A stretch of DNA of 64,000 nt from Rhodobacter maris. GTDB taxonomy: Bacteria > Pseudomonadota > Alphaproteobacteria > Rhodobacterales > Rhodobacteraceae. The number at the start of each line of letters is the position of its first letter. Positions within the stretch are counted from its first letter, which is position 1. This document shows, in pieces, positions 43,815 to 53,300 of the stretch. The position numbers were made by a program, and so were the translations under genes. The stretch covers positions 1 through 64,000 of the forward strand of contig NZ_OBMT01000006.1 of NCBI RefSeq assembly GCF_900217815.1, in the 5' to 3' direction. Under the pieces are notes generated by a model, which ran no database searches, was not told the DNA's origin, and saw only the letters and a list, made by a program, of their open reading frames with translations.

Positions 43815-44864
43815 TCAGTTCATCGGCGCCGGTTTCGGCGTTGCGGCGGTGCGCACCGGCAGCGTCGGGTGCACCACTTGCGGCTGCTCGCCGGTGAGCG
43901 CGGTCAGGAAGGCGGTGATCTGGTCGATCTGCGTGTCGTCGAGCTCGGCGCCGAGTTGCGAGTTCGCCATCACGGCCACCGCTTCCTTCAGATCCCAGAC
44001 CTTGCCGGAGTGGAAATAGGGGGCGGTGAGCGCGATGTTGCGCAGCGGCCCCGCGCGGAAGACATATTCGTCATCCGCCGTCGCCGTGACCTTGAACCGA
44101 CCGGTATCGCCCTCGGGCAGGATCTCGGCGCCGGGGGTTTCCACCACGCCAAACGGATAATAGCCGTTGCCGCCGATGTTGATGCCGTTGTGGCAGCTCG
44201 CGCAGCCGGTATCCATGAAGAGCTGCAGCCCGGCCTTTTCATCCGCGCTCAGCGCCCCGTCATTGCCCATCAGGAACTGGTCGAATTTCGAGTTCGGCGT
44301 GATCAGCGTGGCTTCGAACGCCTCCACCGCCAGCGCGAAATTGTCAAAGCTGATCGGGTCGGCCTCGCCCGGGAAGGCAGAGGCGAAGGCGCTCACATAG
44401 CCCGGCATCGATTTCACCGTGGCCACGAGATTGTCGGGCGTGTTGTTCATCTCGACACCCGCCTGCACCGGGCCCTTCGCCTGCGCGGCGAGGTCGGGGG
44501 CGCGGCCATCCCAGAATTGCGCGATGTTGAACACGGCGTTGAGCATGGTAGGGGCGTTCCTCGGCCCCTGTTGCCAGCCGTGGCCGACCGAGGTTTCGAG
44601 CCCGTCAACCCCGCCAAGGCCGATGTTGTGGCACGATTGGCAGGAGAACACGCCCGATTTCGACATCCGCGGGTCAAAGAACAGCATCGCACCAAGGTCG
44701 ACCTTGTCGCGGGTGATCGCATTGCTGTCGGCCAGTTGCGGGGCCTGCATCGGGATCACTTCGAAGAGGCCCTTGGCTTCTTCGCGCAGAGCCGCATCAT
44801 CGGCCAAGGCGGGGGTGGCAAGCGCCGACGTGAACGCCAGCGCAGCAGCGAGTTTGAATTTCAT
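43815..44864 (-). CDS. ccp: Di-haem cytochrome c peroxidase (periplasmic)
   Basis: 349 residues. A signal peptide (MKFKLAAALAFTSALATPALA) is followed by two c-haem motifs, CQSCH (about 75-79) and CASCH (about 222-226), and the MauG/CCP fold. It reduces hydrogen peroxide using cytochrome c. The start at 44864 follows GGAGGA; a longer in-frame start would destroy the signal peptide. A near-perfect FNR box lies 60 bases upstream, fitting micro-oxic regulation. Confidence 0.95.
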   Translation of the reverse strand: MKFKLAAALAFTSALATPALADDAALREEAKGLFEVIPMQAPQLADSNAITRDKVDLGAMLFFDPRMSKSGVFSCQSCHNIGLGGVDGLETSVGHGWQQGPRNAPTMLNAVFNIAQFWDGRAPDLAAQAKGPVQAGVEMNNTPDNLVATVKSMPGYVSAFASAFPGEADPISFDNFALAVEAFEATLITPNSKFDQFLMGNDGALSADEKAGLQLFMDTGCASCHNGINIGGNGYYPFGVVETPGAEILPEGDTGRFKVTATADDEYVFRAGPLRNIALTAPYFHSGKVWDLKEAVAVMANSQLGAELDDTQIDQITAFLTALTGEQPQVVHPTLPVRTAATPKPAPMN

Positions 44865-44924
44865 GGACCCTGTCCTCCGTATCGAAAGGTAGAATAAATC
44901 TAAGTTCACGGCGGTGTGAAAGGT

Positions 44925-44938
44925 TTGATCCAGATCAA
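44925..44938 (-). promoter_or_regulatory. FNR/FnrL box upstream of ccp
   Basis: TTGATCCAGATCAA matches the FNR consensus TTGAT-N4-ATCAA perfectly. Its centre is 35 bases before a -10-like TATTCT (minus strand, 44896-44891), the distance expected for class II activation. FnrL control of ccp is known in related Rhodobacter. Confidence 0.85.
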
Positions 44939-45034
44939 AATTGGAATAGTTCCAGATGCGGCGGGCTGACGCAGGTTTTGGTTGACACTTCCACCTGAGA
45001 ATGGCGCATAGTAGGCCCCTCACGGAGGGCGCTC

Positions 45035-46000
45035 ATGGCACTGGAAGACGCTAAAAATCAGATAGATACGGCATTCACCCGGGCGGAGTTGCGCGGCCTT
45101 GCCTATGAGAATGCCTTTGGCGGGGCGACCTCCTTCCTGCGCAGGCGCTATACCAAGGATCTCGCCGGTGTAGACCTCGCCGTGACGGGCGTTCCCTTCG
45201 ATCAGGCGGTGACGAACCGGCCCGGCACGCGCTTTGGACCGCGCGCGATCCGTGAGGCCTCGACGCTGCAGGCCTTCGATGCGCCCTATGGCTGGGGCTA
45301 TGATCCGCTAAGCGAACTCAGCATCGTCGATTATGGCGATCTCGCCTTCGACTATGCCCATACCGCGAGCTTCCCCGACCGCGTCACCGACCACATCGCC
45401 ACGATTCTCAAAGCGGGAGCGGGGGCGATCACGCTCGGGGGGGATCATTTCATCACCCTGCCGATCCTGCGCGCGGTGGCGGCGAAACATGGCCCCGTCG
45501 CGCTGATCCATTTCGACGCCCATTCCGACACCTGGGCCGATGACGACATGGCCCGGATCGACCATGGCACCTTCCTCTACAAGGCGCTGAAGCTTGGCTA
45601 TGTCGCGCCCGAGACCACTGTCTCCGTCGGCATCCGCACCGACAACCCCGACACCTGCGGCGTGCATATCCTCGATGCGCCCTTCGTTCATCAAGAGGGG
45701 ATCGAGGCGACGCTCGCGCGCATCCGCGACATTGTCGGCACCCGGCCCTGCTACATCAGCTTTGATATCGACTGTCTCGACCCGGCCTTTGCGCCCGGCA
45801 CCGGCACGCCGGTCTGGGGCGGGCTCGCCTCCTGGCAGGCGGCGGCGCTCCTGCGCGGGCTCGCGGGGGTGAACCTTGTCGGCGGCGATGTGGTCGAGGT
45901 CTCGCCGCCCTATGACACCACCGGCGCCACGGCGATTGCGGGGGCACATGTGGCGAGCGAACTGATCGCGCTCTATGGCTTTGCCCGCCGCGCGCGCTGA
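45035..46000 (+). CDS. speB: Agmatinase (ureohydrolase family)
   Basis: 321 residues. Manganese ligands are present in LGGDHFITLP, HFDAHSDTW and SFDIDCLDPAFAPGTG. It hydrolyses agmatine to putrescine and urea. The substrate could also be a related guanidine compound, since ureohydrolases are hard to separate by sequence. A clear GGAGG lies upstream. Confidence 0.88.
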   Translation: MALEDAKNQIDTAFTRAELRGLAYENAFGGATSFLRRRYTKDLAGVDLAVTGVPFDQAVTNRPGTRFGPRAIREASTLQAFDAPYGWGYDPLSELSIVDYGDLAFDYAHTASFPDRVTDHIATILKAGAGAITLGGDHFITLPILRAVAAKHGPVALIHFDAHSDTWADDDMARIDHGTFLYKALKLGYVAPETTVSVGIRTDNPDTCGVHILDAPFVHQEGIEATLARIRDIVGTRPCYISFDIDCLDPAFAPGTGTPVWGGLASWQAAALLRGLAGVNLVGGDVVEVSPPYDTTGATAIAGAHVASELIALYGFARRAR

Positions 46001-46118
46001 GATCAGGTCACAAGCGCGCAGGGGCGGGTCAGGGGCTTGCAGCCGCCCCCGCCGCTTCCTACATCGGACAAAAGCACTTGGGCCGGGTTCGGCGCCCGGC
46101 CGCCAAAGCGGGGACATA

Positions 46119-47162
46119 ATGCGCGGCGCCTTCCACTTTTTCGGCTGGGCCTTTGGCTTCACGGCACTCGGTCTGATGCTCGCGCTCTGGCTCGGCTTCG
46201 TCTATGAGCACACATTCTCCGGCGCGATGTCCTTCTTCTTTGTCGCCTGCGTGCTCGCGGTGCTGGAGATTTCGCTGTCCTTCGACAATGCGATCGTCAA
46301 TGCCAACAAGCTGAGCCGGATGACCCCGATCTGGCAGCGCAGGTTCCTCACCTGGGGGATCTTGATTGCTGTTTTCGGCATGCGGATCCTGTTTCCGCTG
46401 GTGATCGTGGTCGTTGCGGCCCATGTCGGCCCGTTTGAGGCGATCCGGCTCGCCGCGACCGAACCCCGTGAATATGCCCATATCATCGATGGCGCCCATG
46501 TCTCGATTGCGGGTTTTGGCGGCGCTTTCCTGATGATGGTGGCGTTGAGTTACTTTGTCGATGCCGGCAAGGAAGTGCATTGGTTTCCGGCGCTTGAGCG
46601 GCGCCTGAGCGCCTGCGCCTCGGTGCGCGGGCTTGAAATAGGCTTTGTGCTGATGTTGGTGCTCTTCGTCGCCTGGATCCAGCCGATGCAGGAGGAGCGC
46701 AGCTTCCTCATTGCCGCCTGCACCGGGCTGTTGACCTTCCTCGCCGTCGAGGGGATCGGCCAGGTGATCGACCGCGGTTCGCTCTCGTCCGAGATGGCGC
46801 GTGGCGGCATCGGCGCCTTTCTCTATCTCGAAGTGCTGGACGCGTCGTTCAGCTTTGACGGGGTAATCGGCGCCTTTGCCCTGACGCAGAACCTGTTCCT
46901 GATCGCCATCGGGCTCGGCATCGGCGCATTCTATGTGCGCTCGATGACGGTGATGCTGGTCGAGCGCCATGCGCTTTCCGAGTTCCGCTTCCTCGAACAT
47001 GGCGCCTTCTGGTCGATCCTCGTGCTCTCCGTGGCGATGTTCGCGCAGACCTTGATGCCGGTGCCGGAATGGGCAACCGGGTTCCTTGGCGTGCTGTTCA
47101 TCGGGTTGAGCTTCTTTTCCTCGGTGCGCTGGCGGCGCGCGAACCCCGAACCCTGCGAATAA
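46119..47162 (+). CDS. DUF475 (TerC-like) integral membrane protein
   Basis: 347 residues, about nine hydrophobic segments. The repeated acidic motif SFDNAIVNANKL and SFSFDGVIGAFALT in membrane segments is characteristic of DUF475/TerC proteins, thought to move metal ions such as manganese. It begins with MRGAFHFFGWAFG. It stands alone between speB and a shared terminator. Confidence 0.88.
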   Translation: MRGAFHFFGWAFGFTALGLMLALWLGFVYEHTFSGAMSFFFVACVLAVLEISLSFDNAIVNANKLSRMTPIWQRRFLTWGILIAVFGMRILFPLVIVVVAAHVGPFEAIRLAATEPREYAHIIDGAHVSIAGFGGAFLMMVALSYFVDAGKEVHWFPALERRLSACASVRGLEIGFVLMLVLFVAWIQPMQEERSFLIAACTGLLTFLAVEGIGQVIDRGSLSSEMARGGIGAFLYLEVLDASFSFDGVIGAFALTQNLFLIAIGLGIGAFYVRSMTVMLVERHALSEFRFLEHGAFWSILVLSVAMFAQTLMPVPEWATGFLGVLFIGLSFFSSVRWRRANPEPCE

Positions 47163-47178
47163 TTGCAGTTGGCAAAAC

Positions 47179-47210
47179 AAAGCGCCGCGCAAGAGTTGCG
47201 CGGCGCTTTT
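47179..47210. terminator. Bidirectional intrinsic terminator
   Basis: A 14-bp perfect stem AAAGCGCCGCGCAA / TTGCGCGGCGCTTT with loop GAG, flanked by T runs on the plus strand and AT on the other. It serves the DUF475 gene and the convergent chemotaxis gene. Confidence 0.88.
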
Positions 47211-47227
47211 CAGTCCTGTTGAAGGGC

Positions 47228-49282
47228 TCAGGAGGCTGCGCGCAACGGCGCATCTGCACCGCCGATCTGGAACACCGCACCCTGCGTGGCGAGTTCTCCT
47301 GCCTGTGAGTTGAGCACCGAGACCGCGGCCGAGCTTTCCTCGAACATGGCGGCGTTTTGCTGCGTTAGCTGGTCGAGCTGATGCACCGCCGAATTGATCT
47401 CGGCAAGGCCGGTGGATTGTTCCACCGCCGAGCCCGCAATCGCTTGCACCAGACCGTCGACCTCGGTCACGAGCGCGTCGATTTCGCTCAGGGCCTGACC
47501 GGATTCGTTGACCAGATCGACACCCTGACGCACTTGCCGGCCCGAGGTCTCGATCAACTCCGCAATCTCGCGTGCGGCCTCCGAAGACCTTTGCGCGAGC
47601 GCGCGCACTTCCGAGGCGACCACGGCAAAGCCACGCCCGGTCTCGCCCGCCCGCGCCGCCTCGACGCCGGCGTTGAGCGCCAGAAGGTTGGTCTGGAAGG
47701 CGATATCGTCGATCACCGAAGTGATGCGCGAGACCTGTTCGGAGCTTTGGGCAATGTCGCCCATCGCCGAGATCGTCTGTTCCACCACGCGTCGCCCCTC
47801 GGTAGAACGGTGCCGCGCCTTGGTCACTGCGGCCGCGGCCGTGCGTGCACCGCTCGAAGAACTTTCGACCGAGGAGGAGAGTTCGTTGAGCGCCGCGGCG
47901 GTTTCTTCAAGCGAGGCGGCCTGCGTTTCGGTGCGCCGCCCCAGTTCCGCGGAGGCGCCCGAGAGGTTGGAGGTTTCGATCCGGATCGCCTCTGCGCTTT
48001 CGATGATTGCGCCGACGAGTTCTTCCATCCGCTCGAGCGCGGCATTGTAATTGGCGCGCAGATGCTCGAATTCGGCCGGCATCGGCCGCGTCAGCCGGTG
48101 ATCGAGCCGGCCCGCCCGCAGCGCCGAGATGCCGCCCTCAAGATCCAGGATCGCCGCCTTGCGCGCGCTCACATCGGTGGCGAATTTCACCACTTTGTAA
48201 GGCCGCCCCTCCTCGTCGAGGATCGGGTTGTAGCTCGCCTGGATCCAGACTTCCTTGCCGCCTTTGCCGATGCGGCAGAATTCGGCCACCTGCGGCTTGC
48301 CCGCGCGCAGATCATCCCAGAATTTTGCATAGGCCGGGGTGTCGCGTTCGGTCGGCGGCATGAAGATCGCATGTTTCTTGCCGCGGATCTCCTCGATCCG
48401 GTAGCCCATCACATCGAGGAAATTGTCATTCGCGCAAAGAATTGTGCCTTGCGTGTCGAATTCGATCACGGCCTGCGAGCGGGAAAGCGCGTTGACCTGC
48501 CCGGCCCGGTCGAGCGCGGTGAGGCGTTCTTCGGTGACGTCCTGAGCGAATTTCACCACGCCCGAGATCTTGCCGTCGATGCCGAAGATCGGGTTGTAGA
48601 TCGCGCGCAAAAAGACTTCCCGCCCGCCCTTGGCAACGCGGTGGAAGGCGCCCGAGGCGGGCTCGCCAGAGCGCAGCTTGGTCCAGAAGGCGGCGTAATC
48701 GGGGCGCTCGGCCTCGCCCGGCGCCATGAAAATCCGGTGATGCTGGCCCACCACTTCCGCGCGGGTGTAGCCCATCACGGTCAGGAAGGTCTCGTTGGCA
48801 TCGACCACCCGGCCTTCGAGATCGAATTCGATCACCGCCTGCGAGCGGTTGAGCGTGGCGACGAGCGCTTCGGTATGTTTTTGCTGGCGTGTCTTCTCGG
48901 TGATGTCGGCGGCGAAATTGACCACCTCATGCACTTTGCCGGCGGCATCGCGCATCGGCACATAAGTCGATTCAAGCCAGACAAGTTCGCCCGAGGCATT
49001 GCGCCGGGTCACCGCCAGATGCTGGATCTCGCCGGTGCGCAGCGCCTCCCAGAACGGCCCGGTGCCGAGCTTGGCCGCCTCTTCGGGAAGCATCAGCTTT
49101 CCGAGCATCTCGCCGTCGAGCTTGCCCGGCGCATAGCCCAGAAGCGCACAATAGGCGTCATTGGCAGAAATGATCCGGCCGGTGAGATCGAAGCGCACCA
49201 CCGAAAGGGCGGTTTCTGCTGCACGGCCAAGCGCCGCATGCATGGCGACGTGCGGAGCGGGAGCGGAACGGCGAAACAACAT
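47228..49282 (-). CDS. Soluble PAS-PAS-PAS methyl-accepting chemotaxis protein
   Basis: 684 residues. Three PAS domains in tandem (each with GRIISANDAYCALLGY-, GRVVDANETFLTVMGY-, GTILCANDNFLDVMGY-like starts) and PAC segments, then an MCP signalling domain with IDDIAFQTNLLALNAGVEAARAGE and RALAQRSSEAAREI. No transmembrane helix was found, so it is likely cytoplasmic. PAS domains probably sense redox or a small ligand. It may respond to oxygen or light. The start at 49282 (MLFRR) follows GGAG. Confidence 0.92.
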   Translation of the reverse strand: MLFRRSAPAPHVAMHAALGRAAETALSVVRFDLTGRIISANDAYCALLGYAPGKLDGEMLGKLMLPEEAAKLGTGPFWEALRTGEIQHLAVTRRNASGELVWLESTYVPMRDAAGKVHEVVNFAADITEKTRQQKHTEALVATLNRSQAVIEFDLEGRVVDANETFLTVMGYTRAEVVGQHHRIFMAPGEAERPDYAAFWTKLRSGEPASGAFHRVAKGGREVFLRAIYNPIFGIDGKISGVVKFAQDVTEERLTALDRAGQVNALSRSQAVIEFDTQGTILCANDNFLDVMGYRIEEIRGKKHAIFMPPTERDTPAYAKFWDDLRAGKPQVAEFCRIGKGGKEVWIQASYNPILDEEGRPYKVVKFATDVSARKAAILDLEGGISALRAGRLDHRLTRPMPAEFEHLRANYNAALERMEELVGAIIESAEAIRIETSNLSGASAELGRRTETQAASLEETAAALNELSSSVESSSSGARTAAAAVTKARHRSTEGRRVVEQTISAMGDIAQSSEQVSRITSVIDDIAFQTNLLALNAGVEAARAGETGRGFAVVASEVRALAQRSSEAAREIAELIETSGRQVRQGVDLVNESGQALSEIDALVTEVDGLVQAIAGSAVEQSTGLAEINSAVHQLDQLTQQNAAMFEESSAAVSVLNSQAGELATQGAVFQIGGADAPLRAAS

Positions 49283-49378
49283 AATATCTCCAACATGGGG
49301 ATTTGCCGCCACTCTAGGCGCGCCATGTTTATGCGACGTTAATTCGAGATGTTATGACTCTGGTTTCACCGCACGCTG

Positions 49379-50374
49379 TCAGCTCTTCTGCCAGCTCTGC
49401 ATCACCTTGATGTAATTCGCCCGCTCATAGCCATCGCCATCCGCGATCGCGCCATGGCCGAGCTGACCGCGGATCGCGCCCGGACCCGCCAGCCCGCGCA
49501 CCGCGAGCCAGTCCTCAAGCCCGCGCCGCAACACGCCCATATGCGCAGGCCCGTGGCGCAAGAGTGCGGAAGTGGTCATCACCACATCGGCGCCCGCGAG
49601 CAGATAGCGCACCACATCCTCGGAGGTTTCCACCCCGGTCGTGGCAGCGATCGAACCCGCAATCCGCCCCGAGAGAACCCCGATCCACAAAAGCGGCAGC
49701 CGCATCTCGTAGCGGCGCGAGAGTTCGAGCGAGGGCGTCACGGTGAGCCCCACAGGGTCGATATCGGGCTGGTAAAAGCGGTTGAAGAGCACCACCCCAT
49801 CGGCCCCCGCGGCCACGATCCGCCGCGCCATATGTGCGGGGGCGGAGAAATAGGGGCCGATCTTCACCGCAAGCGGGATCTCCACCGTGTCGCGCACGGC
49901 CCGCACCACATCGAGCGTGCGCCGCTCGACATCGGAGCCCGAGACCTCCGGGTCGGTGGGCAGGAAATAGACATTGAGCTCGATGGCCGCCGCGCCCGCC
50001 TCGGCCAGATCATGCGCGAGATCGGTCCAGCCGCTGTCGGTGGTGCCGTTGATCGAGGCAATCACCGGAATGGGGAGCGTGGCTGCGGCCTTCTCCACCA
50101 GCGCCAGATGGTTCGAGCTTTCAAACGCAAAGGCCGCCTGCGTCGGGAAGTAGCTCAAGGCCTCGCCAAAGCTCTCGGAGCCGTGCTCGACAAGCTGGTC
50201 GAGGATGCGTTGCTCGTGCCAGATCTGCTCCTCGAAGACCGAGGGCAGCACCACCGCCCCGGCGCCCTGATCGGCGAGTTCCTTCAGCACGTCGAGCTTG
50301 GCGTTGAGCGGGCTCGCCGAGGCGACAAGCGGGCTTTGCAGTTCCAGCCCCAGATAGCGGGTTCTCAGTTCCAT
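49379..50374 (-). CDS. Dihydroorotate-dehydrogenase-like flavoprotein
   Basis: 331 residues. A TIM-barrel FMN protein: LGLELQSPLVASASPLNAKLD, SINGTTDSGWTDLAHDL, AIELNVYFLPTDPEVSG, LAVKIGPYFSAPAHMAR. The PyrD-like proteins found with NifJ are not the pyrimidine enzyme; their reaction is unknown. The start follows AAGGA. It is last in the gltD-like - nifJ operon, 10 bases from nifJ. Confidence 0.85.
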   Translation of the reverse strand: MELRTRYLGLELQSPLVASASPLNAKLDVLKELADQGAGAVVLPSVFEEQIWHEQRILDQLVEHGSESFGEALSYFPTQAAFAFESSNHLALVEKAAATLPIPVIASINGTTDSGWTDLAHDLAEAGAAAIELNVYFLPTDPEVSGSDVERRTLDVVRAVRDTVEIPLAVKIGPYFSAPAHMARRIVAAGADGVVLFNRFYQPDIDPVGLTVTPSLELSRRYEMRLPLLWIGVLSGRIAGSIAATTGVETSEDVVRYLLAGADVVMTTSALLRHGPAHMGVLRRGLEDWLAVRGLAGPGAIRGQLGHGAIADGDGYERANYIKVMQSWQKS

Positions 50375-50384
50375 CGTCGTTCCT

Positions 50385-53300
50385 TCAGAGCTTGCCCGCC
50401 GCGCCCAGCACCTGCGCCGGACCGGGGCCGCCATCCATTGCGGCGAAATCTTCGTAAGTGCGATATTTCTCGCGGATCGCCTGTTGTGCCTCGTCCAATA
50501 GCGCGCTTGCCTCCTCGGGCCGGCTCGCGGCAAGGGCCGAGTAGCGCAGCTCGTTATAAGCATAGTCCTTGAATGGCAGAACGGGGCGGGGGCTGTCGAG
50601 CCTGAAAGGCGCGGTGCCGGTGCCGCGCAATTGCGGATCGTAGCGCAAAAGCGGCCAATAGCCGGAGGCCACGGCGCGGTCTTGCTGGCCGAGCCCCTGC
50701 CGGATGTCGAAGCCATGCGCGATGCAATGGCTGTAGGCGAGGATGAGCGAGGGCCCGTCATAGGCCTCGGCCTCGCGGAAGGCCTGCAGCGTTTGCTGCG
50801 GGTTCGCGCCCATCGCCACCTGCGCCACATAGACGTTGCCGTAAGCCACCGCCTGCAGCGCCAGATCCTTGCGCGCCGTGCGCTTGCCCGCGGCGGCAAA
50901 CTTGGCAATCGCGCCCAAGGGCGTGGCCTTGGAGGCCTGCCCGCCGGTGTTGGAATAGACCTCCGTGTCCATCACGAGCACGTTCACATTGCGCCCGGAG
51001 GCGAGCACATGATCAAGCCCGCCATAGCCGATGTCATAGGCCCAGCCATCGCCGCCCACGATCCAGATCGAGCGGCGCACCAGATGATCGACAACGCTCA
51101 GAAGATGCTGCGCCCTTGGCGCTTCGCGATGCGCGAGCAGCCGGGTTTTCAGCGTCGCCACTCGCTCGCGCTGTGCGCGGATCTCGCTTTCGCGGATCTG
51201 CGGCGCGGCAAGGATCGCGGCAACGAGATCCTCGCCCAGGTCCGGCGCCATCTCTTGTGCCAGGCTGCGCGCAAAGTCGAGATGCTTGTCGGCGGCAAGC
51301 CGGAAGCCAAGCCCGAACTCGGCATTGTCCTCGAAAAGCGAGTTCGCCCAGGCCGGGCCGCGGCCCTCGCGGTTTTTCGTCCAGGGCGTGACGGGGAGGT
51401 TGCCCGAATAGATCGAGGAGCAGCCCGTGGCATTGGCCACCATCAGCCGGTCGCCAAAAAGCTGGGACAGAAGCTTGACATAGGGTGTCTCGCCGCAACC
51501 CGCGCAGGCGCCCGAGAATTCAAAGAGCGGCTCAAGGAACTGCACCCCGCGCACATTGGCAAAATCCACCCGCGCGCGGTCATTCACCGGCAGATGCTCA
51601 AAGAAGGTGATCGCCTCGCGCGCGGCGGCGACAAGCGGCGCCTTCTCGGTGAGGTTGATCGCCTTCACTCCCGGTTCGGTCGGGCTTTTTGAGGGGCAGG
51701 CCTCGATGCAAAGCCCGCAGCCGGTGCAATCCTCGACATGGAACTGCAGCGAGAACCGCGCGCCGGGGTAGCCGCGCGCATTGACGGGGGCGGATTTGAA
51801 CCCTTCGGGCGCGCCTTCCAGCAGGTCTTCGTCAAAGTATTTCGCGCGGATCACGCTGTGCGGGCAGACGAAGGAGCATTGCCCGCATTGGATGCACAGA
51901 TCCTCGCGCCAGACCGGCACCTCATCCGCGACATTGCGTTTTTCCCAGGCGGCGGTGCCGGTGGGGAAGGTGCCATCGGCGGGCAGGAGGCTTACCGGGA
52001 TCTCGTCGCCGCGGTCCTCCATCATCAGCGCGGTGACCTTGCGCACGAACTCGGGCGCAGTCGCGGGAACCGCCGGGGCGCGGTCCTCGGTGGCGCTTAC
52101 CGCCTTGGGCACCGTCACCTCATGGAGCCGCTCCAGCGCGCCATCGACGGCAGCCCAGTTCTGCTCGATCACCCGCTTGCCCTTGCGGCCATAGGTTTTC
52201 TTGATCGAGGCCTTGATCTGGGCAATCGCCGCCTCGCGCGGCAGCACCCCCGACAGGGCAAAAAAACAGGTCTGCAGGATCGTGTTGGTGCGCCGCCCGA
52301 GCCCGACCTCGCGCGCGGCGCGGTTCGCGTCGATCACATAGAACTTCAGCCCCTTCTCGAGGATTGCCGCCTGTGCCGAGCGCGGCAGCCGGTCCCAGAC
52401 CTTGTCGGGCCCGAAGGGGGCGTTGAGCAGGAAGGTGGCGCCGGGGGCGGCAACCTTCAGCACGTCGATCTTTTGCATGAAGTGGAACTGGTGACAGGCC
52501 ACGAAATTCGCCGCATGGATCAGATAGGGCGCCTTGATCGGCCGCGGCCCGAAGCGCAGATGCGAGACCGTCTGCGCGCCCGATTTGTGACTGTCATAGA
52601 CAAAATAGCCCTGCGCGAACCGCCCGGCCTCCTCGGCGAGGATCTTCACCGAGTTCTTGTTCGCCCCCACCGTGCCATCGGCGCCAAGGCCATAAAAGAC
52701 CGCGCGCACGGTCTCTTCGGGTTCGGTGACAAAGCCCGCATCGACGGGGAGCGAGGTGAAGCTCACATCATCGGTGATGCCGACGGTGAAGCCCTGTTTC
52801 GGCGCGGCCTTCGCCAACTCGTCATAAACCGCCTTGACCTGCGCGGGGTCAAAATCCTTCGACGAAAGCCCATAGCGTCCGCCCACCACGCGCGGCATGG
52901 CGGGCCGGAGGCCGGTTGCGGTGGCTTCGGCAAGGTTGGTGACCACATCAAGAAAGAGCGGCTCGCCGGGCGCGCCCGGCTCCTTGCAGCGGTCGAGGAC
53001 GGCAAGCTTGGTGCAAGCAGCAGGGAGCGCGGCGAGGAAGGCCTCTGCCGGGAAGGGGCGGTAAAGCCGCACGACAATCGCGCCGAGTTTTGCGCCCTTG
53101 GCGTTCAGCGCCGTGAGCGTTTCCTCCACCACCTCGGCGCCCGAGCCCATGATCACGATCACCCGCTCGGCCTCCGGGTCGCCCAGATAATCGCACAGCC
53201 CATAGCGCCGCCCGGTGAGCGCGGCAAAGCGCTCCATCTCTGCCGTCACGATGCCGGGCACGGCGGCATGCCAGGGGTTTGCCCCCTCCCGGCTTTGAAA

